From Sphingopyxis sp. MSC1_008 (GTDB taxonomy: Bacteria > Pseudomonadota > Alphaproteobacteria > Sphingomonadales > Sphingomonadaceae): a stretch of DNA of 64,000 nucleotides. The position numbers and the translations under genes are program-made. Where the stretch lies: assembly GCF_023197165.1 (NCBI RefSeq), contig NZ_JALPRD010000002.1:248001-312000 (forward strand), given 5' to 3'. Of the stretch, positions 47,033 through 54,057 are shown one piece after another (within the stretch, counting starts at the first letter, position 1; each line of letters begins with the position of its first letter). A model generated the notes under the pieces. That model worked only from the letters and a program-made list of their open reading frames with translations. It was not told the origin of the DNA and did not search any database.

Positions 47033-47239
47033 TTAGTCGCGCGCCTTGACCTTGACCCACACATGGACCGTCGCGGCGAATTTTCCCGGTTCGGGTTTGC
47101 CCACGTCGATCCGTTCGGCGGTGACGAGTTCGCCCGTCGCGAGGTTGAAGCTGGCCCAGGGTTTCGGCATGCGGCCGAAGGTCATTTTCTGGATCGGCTG
47201 GCCGGTGGCGGTGTTCATGATTGTTGCGGTGATACCCAT
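47033..47239 (-). CDS. Small hypothetical protein
   Basis: A 68-residue frame with a beta-rich pattern (TATIMNTATGQPIQKMTFG, then GKFAATVHVWVKVKA). No family is recognised and there is no strong ribosome site. It may be real, given its gene-like codon pattern and the gap it fills. Confidence 0.45.
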   Translation of the reverse strand: MGITATIMNTATGQPIQKMTFGRMPKPWASFNLATGELVTAERIDVGKPEPGKFAATVHVWVKVKARD

Positions 47240-47293
47240 GGCGGCCGGGTAGCGGCAGCGCGATGATTCTGTCCAGTGGGGAAAGCGGGATGG

Positions 47294-48169
47294 TTATGCG
47301 GCCGCGGCGATTTCATCCGCCAGCCAGCCGCGGAAGCGCAGCATCGCGTCGCTTTCGGGGCGCGACATCAGGCGGGTGAGCCAGTAGCGGCCGGCGTCGA
47401 TCGTCGTGGCGAAGGGCTGGACGAGCAGTTCGGCGGCGAGTTCGCGGGTGAACATCGCGGGGGGCGCGAGCGCGACGCCCTGACCCGCGGCGGCGGCGGT
47501 CGCCATCAAGGCCGAGCTGTCGAAAACGGGGCCGCGCAGCACGGGGACGGGCACGCCCGCGGCGGCGAACCAGAGCGCCCATTCGTCGGCGCGGTATGAG
47601 CGCAGCAGCCGCTCGTGGATCAGGTCGGCGGGGGTCTTGAGGCGCGCGGCGATCGTGGGGGCGCAGACCGGCGCCATCGGCGCGGCGAGCAAGGGTTCGG
47701 CGTGGGTGCCGTGCCAGGCGCCGTCGCCGAAGCGGATCGCATAGTCGAGCGCCTCGCCGGCAAGGTCGACGCGGTTGTTGTTCGTCGAGATGCGCAGATC
47801 GATCGCGGGGTGCAGGCGGGCGAAGGCGTCGAGGCGCGGGAGCAGCCAGCCGGTCGCGAAGGTGCCGACGACGCCGACCTTGAGCGCCTCGCGGAAACGG
47901 CCGTCCGTATATTGGTCGAGCGTCGCGGCGACGCGGTCGAAGGCATCGGCGACGACGGGAACGAGCGCGTGGCCCTCGTCGGTGAGTGCGAGCCCGCGCG
48001 GCAAGCGGTGGAAGAGGCGCGTGCCGAGGCGGCGTTCGAGCTGCGCGACCTGATGGCTGACCGCGCCCTGGCTGACGCAGAGCTCGATTGCGGCGCGCGT
48101 GAAATTGAGGTGGCGCGCCGCGGCCTCGAAGGCGCGGAGGGCGTTCAAAGGGAGTTGGGCGCGGTCCAT
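47294..48169 (-). CDS. LysR-family regulator, GcvA/AmpR-like
   Basis: A 291-residue LysR regulator. The winged helix (LPLNALRAFEAAARHLNFTR, then QGAVSHQVAQLERRLG) and the effector domain (KVGVVGTFATGWLLPRLDAF) are of the GcvA/AmpR type, whose best-known members control beta-lactamase genes. It diverges from a class B3 metallo-beta-lactamase gene, and a T-N11-A palindrome lies beside that gene. AmpR-like control of the lactamase is inference. Confidence 0.86.
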   Translation of the reverse strand: MDRAQLPLNALRAFEAAARHLNFTRAAIELCVSQGAVSHQVAQLERRLGTRLFHRLPRGLALTDEGHALVPVVADAFDRVAATLDQYTDGRFREALKVGVVGTFATGWLLPRLDAFARLHPAIDLRISTNNNRVDLAGEALDYAIRFGDGAWHGTHAEPLLAAPMAPVCAPTIAARLKTPADLIHERLLRSYRADEWALWFAAAGVPVPVLRGPVFDSSALMATAAAAGQGVALAPPAMFTRELAAELLVQPFATTIDAGRYWLTRLMSRPESDAMLRFRGWLADEIAAAA

Positions 48170-48192
48170 GGTTACTGCTTACCTCTCTCGTC

Positions 48193-48279
48193 TCGTCACC
48201 CCGGACTCGATCCGGGGTCCACTGGCGCAACGTCGAGAAAATGGATCCCGGCCCCCGGATCCAGTCCGGGGTGACGAGT
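48193..48279. repeat. REP-like inverted repeat pair between the LysR and lactamase genes
   Basis: CGTCACCCCGGACTCGATCC and CCGGATCCAGTCCGGGGTGA face each other across about 35 bases, ending in mirrored GTCA/TGAC. It separates the LysR gene from the presumed LysR site at 48296. Confidence 0.85.
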
Positions 48280-48295
48280 CCGGATGACGAAATAT

Positions 48296-48310
48296 ATGAG
48301 AAATTCTCAT
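48296..48310. promoter_or_regulatory. Candidate LysR operator of the lactamase gene
   Basis: ATGAGAAATTCTCAT is a perfect 7+1+7 palindrome and contains T-N11-A, the core of LysR sites. It is 72 bp before the lactamase start. Confidence 0.6.
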
Positions 48311-48381
48311 GGCTTTGTCGAGAAATCATGCTTTGTGAGTGGCGCTCGAGCGCGGCATCCCGGCGGGGAAGGGAGACAGAT

Positions 48382-49302
48382 ATGATCGTGATGATGACAA
48401 TTGCCGCCTGGCTCGCGGGCGTGAGCCATGTGCCGCTGCCGCTCGTCGAGGAGGCGAAGGCGCAGATGGCCGCGGGCGGGGTGGCGCCGGGTGCGGACGA
48501 CCCGTTGACGCGGCCGATTGCGTCTTCGCACGCGGCCGAATGGCTGGCGCCCGCCAGACCTGAGAAGATTTTCGGGACGAGCTATCTCGTCGGTTTCGCG
48601 GGGATGAGCGTTGCGCTGATCGATACCGGCGACGGGCTGGTGCTGGTCGACGGCGCGCTGCCGCAGGCGGCGCCCACGATCCTCGAGAATGTCCGTAGCT
48701 TGGGTTTCGATCCCAAAGACATCAAATTTATTCTGAGCACCGAGCCGCATTTCGATCATGCCGGCGGGCTGGCGGCACTCGCGCGTGACACCGGCGCGAC
48801 GGTGGTCGCGAGCGCGCGCGGCGCCGAGGGACTGCGGTCGGGCATGCATGCGAAGGACGACCCGCAGCTTGCCTATGGCGGCAGCTGGCCCGCGGTGACG
48901 CGGCTGCGCGTGATCGGTGACGGCGAGGTGCTGAAGCTCGGCAAGACGGCGATCGCGGCGATCGCGACGCCGGGGCATACGATGGGGAGTATGAGCTGGC
49001 GCTGGCAGGCATGCGAGGGCAAGGTCTGCAAGACGATCGTCTTTGCATCGAGCCTCAATCCGGTGTCGGCCGACGGCTATCGCTTTACGTCAAAGGCGGG
49101 TGCGCCGATCGTTGCGGGGTTCGAGGCGAGCTATCGCAAGATGGATGCGACGGCGTGCGACATATTGATCTCGGCGCATCCCGACAATGCGGGGCCGGGG
49201 CGCTATAACGACAAGCCGGGTGCATGCCGCGCCTATGCCGACCGCTCGCGCGGATTGCTGGCGGCACGGCTGGCGAAGGAGCGCGCGGGTCCGGCGAAAT
49301 AG
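48382..49302 (+). CDS. Subclass B3 metallo-beta-lactamase, Glu-for-His116 variant
   Basis: A 306-residue metallo-hydrolase. The zinc motif reads TEPHFDH (Glu121, His123, Asp125, His126) where most B3 enzymes have H-x-H-x-D-H, with further ligands His199 (PGHTMGSMSW) and His266 (SAHPDN). The surrounding FGTSYLVGFAGMSVALI and AYADRSRGLLAARLA are B3-like. The Glu in place of the first His is known from a B3 subgroup found in sphingomonads and relatives (for example SIE-1, from memory). A hydrophobic N-terminus (MIVMMTIAAWLAGVSHVPLP) serves as the export signal. GGGAG precedes the ATG. It would hydrolyse beta-lactams in the periplasm. Confidence 0.85.
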   Translation: MIVMMTIAAWLAGVSHVPLPLVEEAKAQMAAGGVAPGADDPLTRPIASSHAAEWLAPARPEKIFGTSYLVGFAGMSVALIDTGDGLVLVDGALPQAAPTILENVRSLGFDPKDIKFILSTEPHFDHAGGLAALARDTGATVVASARGAEGLRSGMHAKDDPQLAYGGSWPAVTRLRVIGDGEVLKLGKTAIAAIATPGHTMGSMSWRWQACEGKVCKTIVFASSLNPVSADGYRFTSKAGAPIVAGFEASYRKMDATACDILISAHPDNAGPGRYNDKPGACRAYADRSRGLLAARLAKERAGPAK

Positions 49303-49306
49303 CCGG

Positions 49307-49633
49307 TCACGCGCTCAGCTGGAGGCCGATGGTGCCGCCAACGATGACGAGGATGCAGGCGATCCGCGCCGCGGTGACCGCTTCGCCGAACAGGATCATC
49401 CCCAGAACGGCGGTCCCCGCAGCGCCGATGCCGGTCCACACCGCATAGGCGGTGCCGACGGGGAGCACCGCGAGCGCCCGCGTCAGCAGATAGACAAAGA
49501 GCGCGACGAGTATCAGCGACAGCGCCGACCATCCGGGATTGCGGAACCCGTCGGCCTTTTTCATCGACAGCGCCCAAGCGATATCGATGAATCCCGCGGC
49601 GACGAGATATGTCCAGCCCATGGCGGGGGTCAT
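49307..49633 (-). CDS. SMR-family multidrug/guanidinium exporter, Asp variant
   Basis: A 108-residue four-helix exporter of the SugE/Gdx branch: VAAGFIDIAWALSMKKADGF, LPVGTAYAVWTGIGAAG and ILFGEAVTAARIACILV. The membrane-embedded acidic residue that is Glu in EmrE and Gdx (E13/E14) is Asp17 here. It overlaps the azoreductase stop as ATGA, so it is co-translated with it. Confidence 0.88.
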   Translation of the reverse strand: MTPAMGWTYLVAAGFIDIAWALSMKKADGFRNPGWSALSLILVALFVYLLTRALAVLPVGTAYAVWTGIGAAGTAVLGMILFGEAVTAARIACILVIVGGTIGLQLSA

Positions 49634-50274
49634 GCCGCCCGCTCCATAAAGGTTGCGGCGCGGACTTGCAGGCGCCGGGCGGCGCGGGCGCGCGCTGCGG
49701 CCACGGTTTCGGCTGGCCCGGCGGTCGGGCCGACATGTTCGACCGCGACGCTCCCGATCCCGAGAAAGGCGAGCGCGGCCTTGAGATAGGGGGTCGCAAG
49801 GTCGGGGCGGCCGTAGCTGGTGCCCGCACTATAGTCGCCCGCGCTCGCGAGGATCACCAGCGCCGGGCGCGAGGCGGCGACCGGCGCGTAGCCTGTGGCG
49901 GGATCGAAGGTAAAGGTCAGCCCCGGCTGGGTGATCAAATCGATCCAGTGCTTGAGCTTGTACGGGATGCCGAAATTCCACAGCGGCGTGGCGATGACGA
50001 TCGCGTCGGCAGACGTGAAACGGGCGACGAGCACCTCGATCACGCCCCACGCCGCGGCGAGATCGGCGTCCATCGCCTTGCCAGCGAGCCGGGCGTATTT
50101 CGCCGCGATCGGCGCGCCGTCGAATTCGGGTAGACGGGCATTCCACAGGTCGAGCCGGTCGATTTCGACATCGGGATGTCTGTCGGCGAAAGCGCCGAGG
50201 AACAAGCCGGCGGCGGCGATCGAGGCGGCATCGGCCTTCCGCGGTGAAGCCTCTACATAAAGCAATCTGGTCAT
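49630..50274 (-). CDS. FMN-dependent NADH-azoreductase (AzoR-like flavodoxin fold)
   Basis: A 214-residue flavodoxin-fold reductase: LLYVEASPRKADAASIAAAG (FMN phosphate loop), ADAIVIATPLWNFGIPYKLK and DLITQPGLTFTF. It reduces azo compounds and quinones with NAD(P)H. The ATG at 50274 gives this standard start. It is divergent from a MarR regulator, and an SMR exporter follows. Confidence 0.88.
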   Translation of the reverse strand: MTRLLYVEASPRKADAASIAAAGLFLGAFADRHPDVEIDRLDLWNARLPEFDGAPIAAKYARLAGKAMDADLAAAWGVIEVLVARFTSADAIVIATPLWNFGIPYKLKHWIDLITQPGLTFTFDPATGYAPVAASRPALVILASAGDYSAGTSYGRPDLATPYLKAALAFLGIGSVAVEHVGPTAGPAETVAAARARAARRLQVRAATFMERAA

Positions 50275-50368
50275 CGGCGTATCTCCATGCGAATGCATGC
50301 AATATATATGCACTCGCATGTATATTGTCAAACTTGATGCAATCGCATGGATATGGCAGGTTCAGCGG
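50275..50368. promoter_or_regulatory. MarR-type operator region
   Basis: The spacer carries ATGCGAATGCAT (50287-50298) facing ATGCACTCGCAT (50308-50319), and a third copy ATGCAATCGCAT (50337-50348). The spacer separates azoreductase and MarR genes, so one repressor could control both. Confidence 0.7.
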
Positions 50369-50875
50369 ATGACGAAGACAACCCACGCGGTCCCTATGGA
50401 TGCGCCCTCCACGGATACACCGGCACCGATACGCCGACCCGGCGAGGCGGTTACCGCCGCGTGGATCGGCCTGATGCGCGCGCAGCAGATTGCGATACGG
50501 AGCGCCGAGCGCGCCCTGCGCCGCGCCGGGCTGCCGGCTTATGGCTGGTACGACGCGTTATGGGAGCTCGAAAAGGCGGGAGACGACGGCCTGCGGATCA
50601 CCGAGATCGAGCAGCGGATGCTGGTCACACAATCGAATGTGTCGCGGCTGGTCGATCGGCTCGAGGCGGCGGCGTGCATTGTGCGCAGGCCGAGCCCGAC
50701 CGACGGGCGCGCCCAGCAAATCGTCATTACCGCTGCGGGCCGTGCCGTGCGCGCGCAAATGTGGCCGGTCTATGCCGAGGTCATCCAGACGGTCCTGGGC
50801 GACCATGTCAGCGCGGAGGAAGCCGATCGGATCGCACAGATACTGGCGCCTGTCATTGCCGAGGGCCGCGGCTGA
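50369..50875 (+). CDS. MarR-family regulator
   Basis: A 168-residue winged-helix repressor: ALRRAGLPAYGWYDALWELE, the recognition helix LVTQSNVSRLVDRLEAAACI, and the wing RRPSPTDGRAQQIVIT. It should bind the ATGC-type palindromes in its own upstream region and control the divergent azoreductase and exporter genes. The ATG at 50369 is the first with a MarR-like N-terminus. Confidence 0.87.
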   Translation: MTKTTHAVPMDAPSTDTPAPIRRPGEAVTAAWIGLMRAQQIAIRSAERALRRAGLPAYGWYDALWELEKAGDDGLRITEIEQRMLVTQSNVSRLVDRLEAAACIVRRPSPTDGRAQQIVITAAGRAVRAQMWPVYAEVIQTVLGDHVSAEEADRIAQILAPVIAEGRG

Positions 50876-50934
50876 AGCGGATATCGGGCCGCGAAGCAAG
50901 GGACACTGAAATCAGGAATTTCCTCCCTGTGGCA

Positions 50935-51095
50935 AGCCATGGGGAGGGGGCCGCTCGCGTAGCGAGTGGTGGAGGGGCCGCGTTATAGCCCCTCCGTAAG
51001 CGCTTCGCGCTGCCACCTCCCCATCGCTGCCCGAAGGGCAGCCTGTCCTGAGCGGCCGGCCTGCCGGCCAGCCGAAGGGCGACAGGGAGGATCCG
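50935..51095. repeat. Long composite palindromic repeat
   Basis: Nested inverted repeats: CCGCTCGCGTAGCGAGTGG, AAGCGCTTCGCGCTG, and outer GGGGAGGGGG / CCACCTCCCC blocks, then CCGGCCTGCCGGCC. It belongs with the repeat at 3208-3342 and the fragment near 27700. It fills the space between convergent genes. Confidence 0.75.
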
Positions 51096-51099
51096 AACT

Positions 51100-52347
51100 T
51101 TATTTATCGACGACCAGGCAGGCCTGACCGCCCTTGCGCACCGCGGCGCAGAAGCTTTCGGCGTCACCTTTGGTCGCGAAGCCGCCGGCCTGGAGGCGGG
51201 TGAGCTTGCCGCTCTTGACCAGATAGGGCGTGCGGCCGGCGAAGGCGGAATTCTTCTTTTCGAGCGCGGCCCAGAGGTTGCGGGCGTTGCCCTCGACGCC
51301 GAAGGCGCCGAGTTGCGCGCGCCAAGGGCTCGCGGTGCCGCTGTGGACGCGGACCGGCGCCGGGGTGGCGGCCGCGGTCGCGACGGGGGCGGCCTTCGCC
51401 GCGGCGGGCTTGGGTTCGGCGGGCTTGGGTGCGGGCTTTGCGGGCTCTGCCTGCGGCGGCAGCTTGCCGCTTTCCGGCGGCGCGGCGTAAGTCGTGCCCG
51501 GCTGGCCGGTAGCGGCGACGGCGTTGGCGGTCGCTTCGGCGGCCGCGGCTGCGGCGGCGCTCGCCACAGGGGACGAGGCCACAGCGACGCTGCGGACGGG
51601 TTGGGGCGCGGGCTTGGCGACGGGCGTGGGCGTGTCGATCACCGGCGGCGGCGTATAGCGGGTGCCGGGGGTCGAAGCGGGCAGGGTCGCGACCTTCACC
51701 GGCGAGGCGGCGGGCACGGGTTTGGGTGCGGGCGGCGCCGCGGCGCCCACCGCGGCGAGCCGCGCCTGCTGTTCGCCCTTTTCGATTTCGGGAAGCATCG
51801 CGAGGCCGCGCTGGCGCTGTTCGAGCGGGATCAGATTGTCGAGTTGCGCGAGGCGCGCCGAAGCGATGCCGAGCCCGGCGTCGCTCGCGCGCTTGGTCAG
51901 CGCATAGGCGCGCGGCCAATCCTTTGGGGCGAGGTCGCCGTTGAAGTGCGCGGTGCCGAGGACATATTGCGCGCGCGGTTCGCCGCGCGCGGCCGAATTG
52001 ATGATGAAGGGCATCGCCTCGGCCCGGCGGTTCGCGGTGAAGAGCACGAGGCCGAGATTATCCTCCGCCTGCAAATGTCCTTGCTTGGCGGCGCGGCGAT
52101 ACCAAGCTTCGGCCTGCACGAGATCGGCGGGAACGCCGCGGCCGAGCTTATACGCTTGGCCCAGATTAAACTGCGCATCGGCGTCGCCGGCGATGGCGAG
52201 CGGGCGCCATTCGGCGACCGCGCCCGCATAATTGCCCGCCTGCCACGCATCGACGCCGTCCTTGACGTCGGCATGGACGGGCGCCGCGAGCATCGATGCC
52301 GCGAGCAGCGGCAGAGCCAGCGAAAGGGCGGTGCGGAAAGAAGGCAT
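51100..52347 (-). CDS. Sel1-repeat and SPOR-domain envelope protein
   Basis: A 415-residue protein: signal peptide (FRTALSLALPLLAASMLAAP, cut at VHA-D), Sel1/TPR-like repeats at about 40-180 (DADAQFNLGQAYKLGRGVPA, then EAWYRRAAKQGHLQAEDNLG), a long Ala/Pro-rich linker, and a C-terminal SPOR domain (SPWRAQLGAFGVEGNARNLW, LQAGGFATKGDAESFCAAVR). SPOR domains bind denuded septal peptidoglycan. The ATG at 52347 is taken as start. It diverges from the parA gene. Confidence 0.86.
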   Translation of the reverse strand: MPSFRTALSLALPLLAASMLAAPVHADVKDGVDAWQAGNYAGAVAEWRPLAIAGDADAQFNLGQAYKLGRGVPADLVQAEAWYRRAAKQGHLQAEDNLGLVLFTANRRAEAMPFIINSAARGEPRAQYVLGTAHFNGDLAPKDWPRAYALTKRASDAGLGIASARLAQLDNLIPLEQRQRGLAMLPEIEKGEQQARLAAVGAAAPPAPKPVPAASPVKVATLPASTPGTRYTPPPVIDTPTPVAKPAPQPVRSVAVASSPVASAAAAAAAEATANAVAATGQPGTTYAAPPESGKLPPQAEPAKPAPKPAEPKPAAAKAAPVATAAATPAPVRVHSGTASPWRAQLGAFGVEGNARNLWAALEKKNSAFAGRTPYLVKSGKLTRLQAGGFATKGDAESFCAAVRKGGQACLVVDK

Positions 52348-52604
52348 CTTATTCTCCAATGACTTGCGCCGCATGAGGCCGGCTGCAGTCCCCGGGGTCT
52401 TTATAGCGCCAATTGGCTAACACGGCGTTAGCGACAAAGTGCGGCGCGCCGAACTTGATCCGTTCTGGCACAAGTCCGTCTTAGGACCTCGTTTACCTTA
52501 TTCGCGAGGAAGTCGTTCACCCTCTTTTTGTCATCGTTAACCCAATTTTAGCGCCCCGCATGGCATTCCTTCGCCGAATTTTGGATTTCCGAGGGGGTAA
52601 CGCA
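52348..52604. promoter_or_regulatory. Divergent control region of the SPOR and parA genes
   Basis: A 257-bp spacer. It contains GCTAAC-N5-GTTAGC, a small dyad, and TTAA-N7-TTAG (52537-52551), one base off the alphaproteobacterial CtrA site TTAA-N7-TTAA. GAGGGGG precedes the parA GTG. No gene is recognised here. Confidence 0.5.
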
Positions 52605-53327
52605 GTGCGCGTATTGGCATTGGCTTCACAGAAAGGCGGGTCGGGAAAGACCACGCTGTCGGGGCACCTCGCGGTGCAGGCGCAGCTTGCGGGCGCCGGC
52701 CCCGTCGTTTTGATCGACATCGATCCGCAGGGCTCGCTCGCCGATTGGTGGAACGAGCGTGAAACCGACCTTCCAGCGTTCGCCCAGACCACCGTCGCAA
52801 GGCTGGCATCCGACCTCGAAATCCTGCGCCAGCAAGGCTTTAAGCTGGCAGTCATCGATACGCCGCCGGCGATCACCATGGCGATCCAGAGCGTGATTTC
52901 GGTCGCCGAGCTGATCGTCGTCCCGACGCGGCCGAGCCCGCACGACCTTCGCGCCGTCGGCGCCACCGTTGACCTCTGCGAACGCGCCGGCAAGCCGCTG
53001 GTGTTCGTCGTCAACGGCGCGACGCCGAAGGCGAAGATCACCAGCGAAGCCGCGGTCGCGCTGTCGCAGCACGGCACCGTCGCCCCGATCACGCTGCACC
53101 ACCGCACCGATTATGCCGCGTCGATGATCGACGGCCGCACCGTGATGGAAGTCGATCCCAACGGACGCTCGGCCGACGAGATCCGCCAGCTCTGGACCTA
53201 TATGAACGACCGCCTCGAAAAGAATTTCCGCCGGACCGTATTTGCCGCGCCGCTGCCCACGCAGGGCAATTATGGCGCGGTTCGCCCGATGGGTGGTGGC
53301 TTCGGCCGCCGCATCGCTGGCCAGTGA
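52605..53327 (+). CDS. ParA-family ATPase
   Basis: A 240-residue ATPase with the deviant Walker A KGGSGKTT (Lys10 and Lys15), IDIDPQGSLADWWNER (Walker A') and LAVIDTPPA (Walker B). ParA proteins position DNA or protein cargo by nucleoid-bound gradients. The GTG at 52605 is chosen: GAGGGGG lies about 8 bases upstream, and an ATG at 52560 would add 15 residues. It is followed by a gene with a ribbon-helix-helix-like end, and no plasmid features are present, so this is a chromosomal ParA of unknown cargo. Confidence 0.9.
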   Translation: MRVLALASQKGGSGKTTLSGHLAVQAQLAGAGPVVLIDIDPQGSLADWWNERETDLPAFAQTTVARLASDLEILRQQGFKLAVIDTPPAITMAIQSVISVAELIVVPTRPSPHDLRAVGATVDLCERAGKPLVFVVNGATPKAKITSEAAVALSQHGTVAPITLHHRTDYAASMIDGRTVMEVDPNGRSADEIRQLWTYMNDRLEKNFRRTVFAAPLPTQGNYGAVRPMGGGFGRRIAGQ

Positions 53328-53341
53328 CGGGAGCGGGAACC

Positions 53342-54034
53342 ATGGGCGAACCAAAACCTCTCGCATCGCTGAGCGCCGGACTGCTTGCCCGCAAGGGTGG
53401 AGCGCGTCCCGCCATGCGCCGCCAGCCGCTCGGTAGCGGCCCCGCACCCCTCAACCCCGGCGGTTACGACGACCTCGGCTGGAACGACATGGGTTATGAT
53501 GTCGATCCCGACCAGTCGGCCGAACCCGCGCGGATGCTCGACCTGAAGCCTTTGCTCACCGGATCGGTGCTGGCGCATAATGTCGAGGCCGAACATGCCG
53601 TCGACGACAGCGTGGGTCACGAACTGACGCCGGAATTTTCGGCCGAATATACCGGCGAGTTTACCGCTCCGGCCGACGATTATGGCGCCGACCAGTTCGA
53701 GGCCGAAGCCCCCGAAGTTCCCGAAATCGTCCGCCAGCAGGAATCGCTGATCGAACGCGTCGCCGCGGTGGCGCGCAAGGTCGAGGCGCGTCCGGCGCCG
53801 GCCCCGAAGAAGGAAAAGGCACCGCGCGCGCTTCGTGCTCGCGAAAAGGCGGCCTTCACGCTGCGCCTCGATGCCGAGCGCCATCTGCGCCTGCGCCTCG
53901 CGAGTGCGGTGACGAACCGGTCGTCGCAGGTGATCCTGACCGACCTGCTCGACGAATATCTGGCTTCGCTGCCCGAAATCGACGCGATGGCGAGCCGCCT
54001 GCCGGCGACGCGCCCGGTGCGCGGACAGCGCTGA
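53342..54034 (+). CDS. ParA partner candidate with ribbon-helix-helix-like C-terminus
   Basis: A 230-residue protein. It starts MGEPKPLASLSAGLLARKGG, has a long acidic, low-complexity middle (residues 40-130), a basic linker, and a C-terminal stretch (AAFTLRLDAERHLRLRLASA, then SQVILTDLLDEYLASL) with the strand-helix-helix pattern of a ribbon-helix-helix DNA-binding fold. It overlaps nothing but starts 15 bp after parA, so the pair is probably an operon. Function is inferred from this arrangement. Confidence 0.7.
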   Translation: MGEPKPLASLSAGLLARKGGARPAMRRQPLGSGPAPLNPGGYDDLGWNDMGYDVDPDQSAEPARMLDLKPLLTGSVLAHNVEAEHAVDDSVGHELTPEFSAEYTGEFTAPADDYGADQFEAEAPEVPEIVRQQESLIERVAAVARKVEARPAPAPKKEKAPRALRAREKAAFTLRLDAERHLRLRLASAVTNRSSQVILTDLLDEYLASLPEIDAMASRLPATRPVRGQR

Positions 54035-54057
54035 AGAGAAAAAACGGGGGACCTGTC

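Noticed and set aside
52605..53327. Plasmid or integrated-element partition locus at parA
   Set aside because: No ParB-type partner, replication gene or centromere-like iterons are present, and the neighbours are chromosomal envelope genes.
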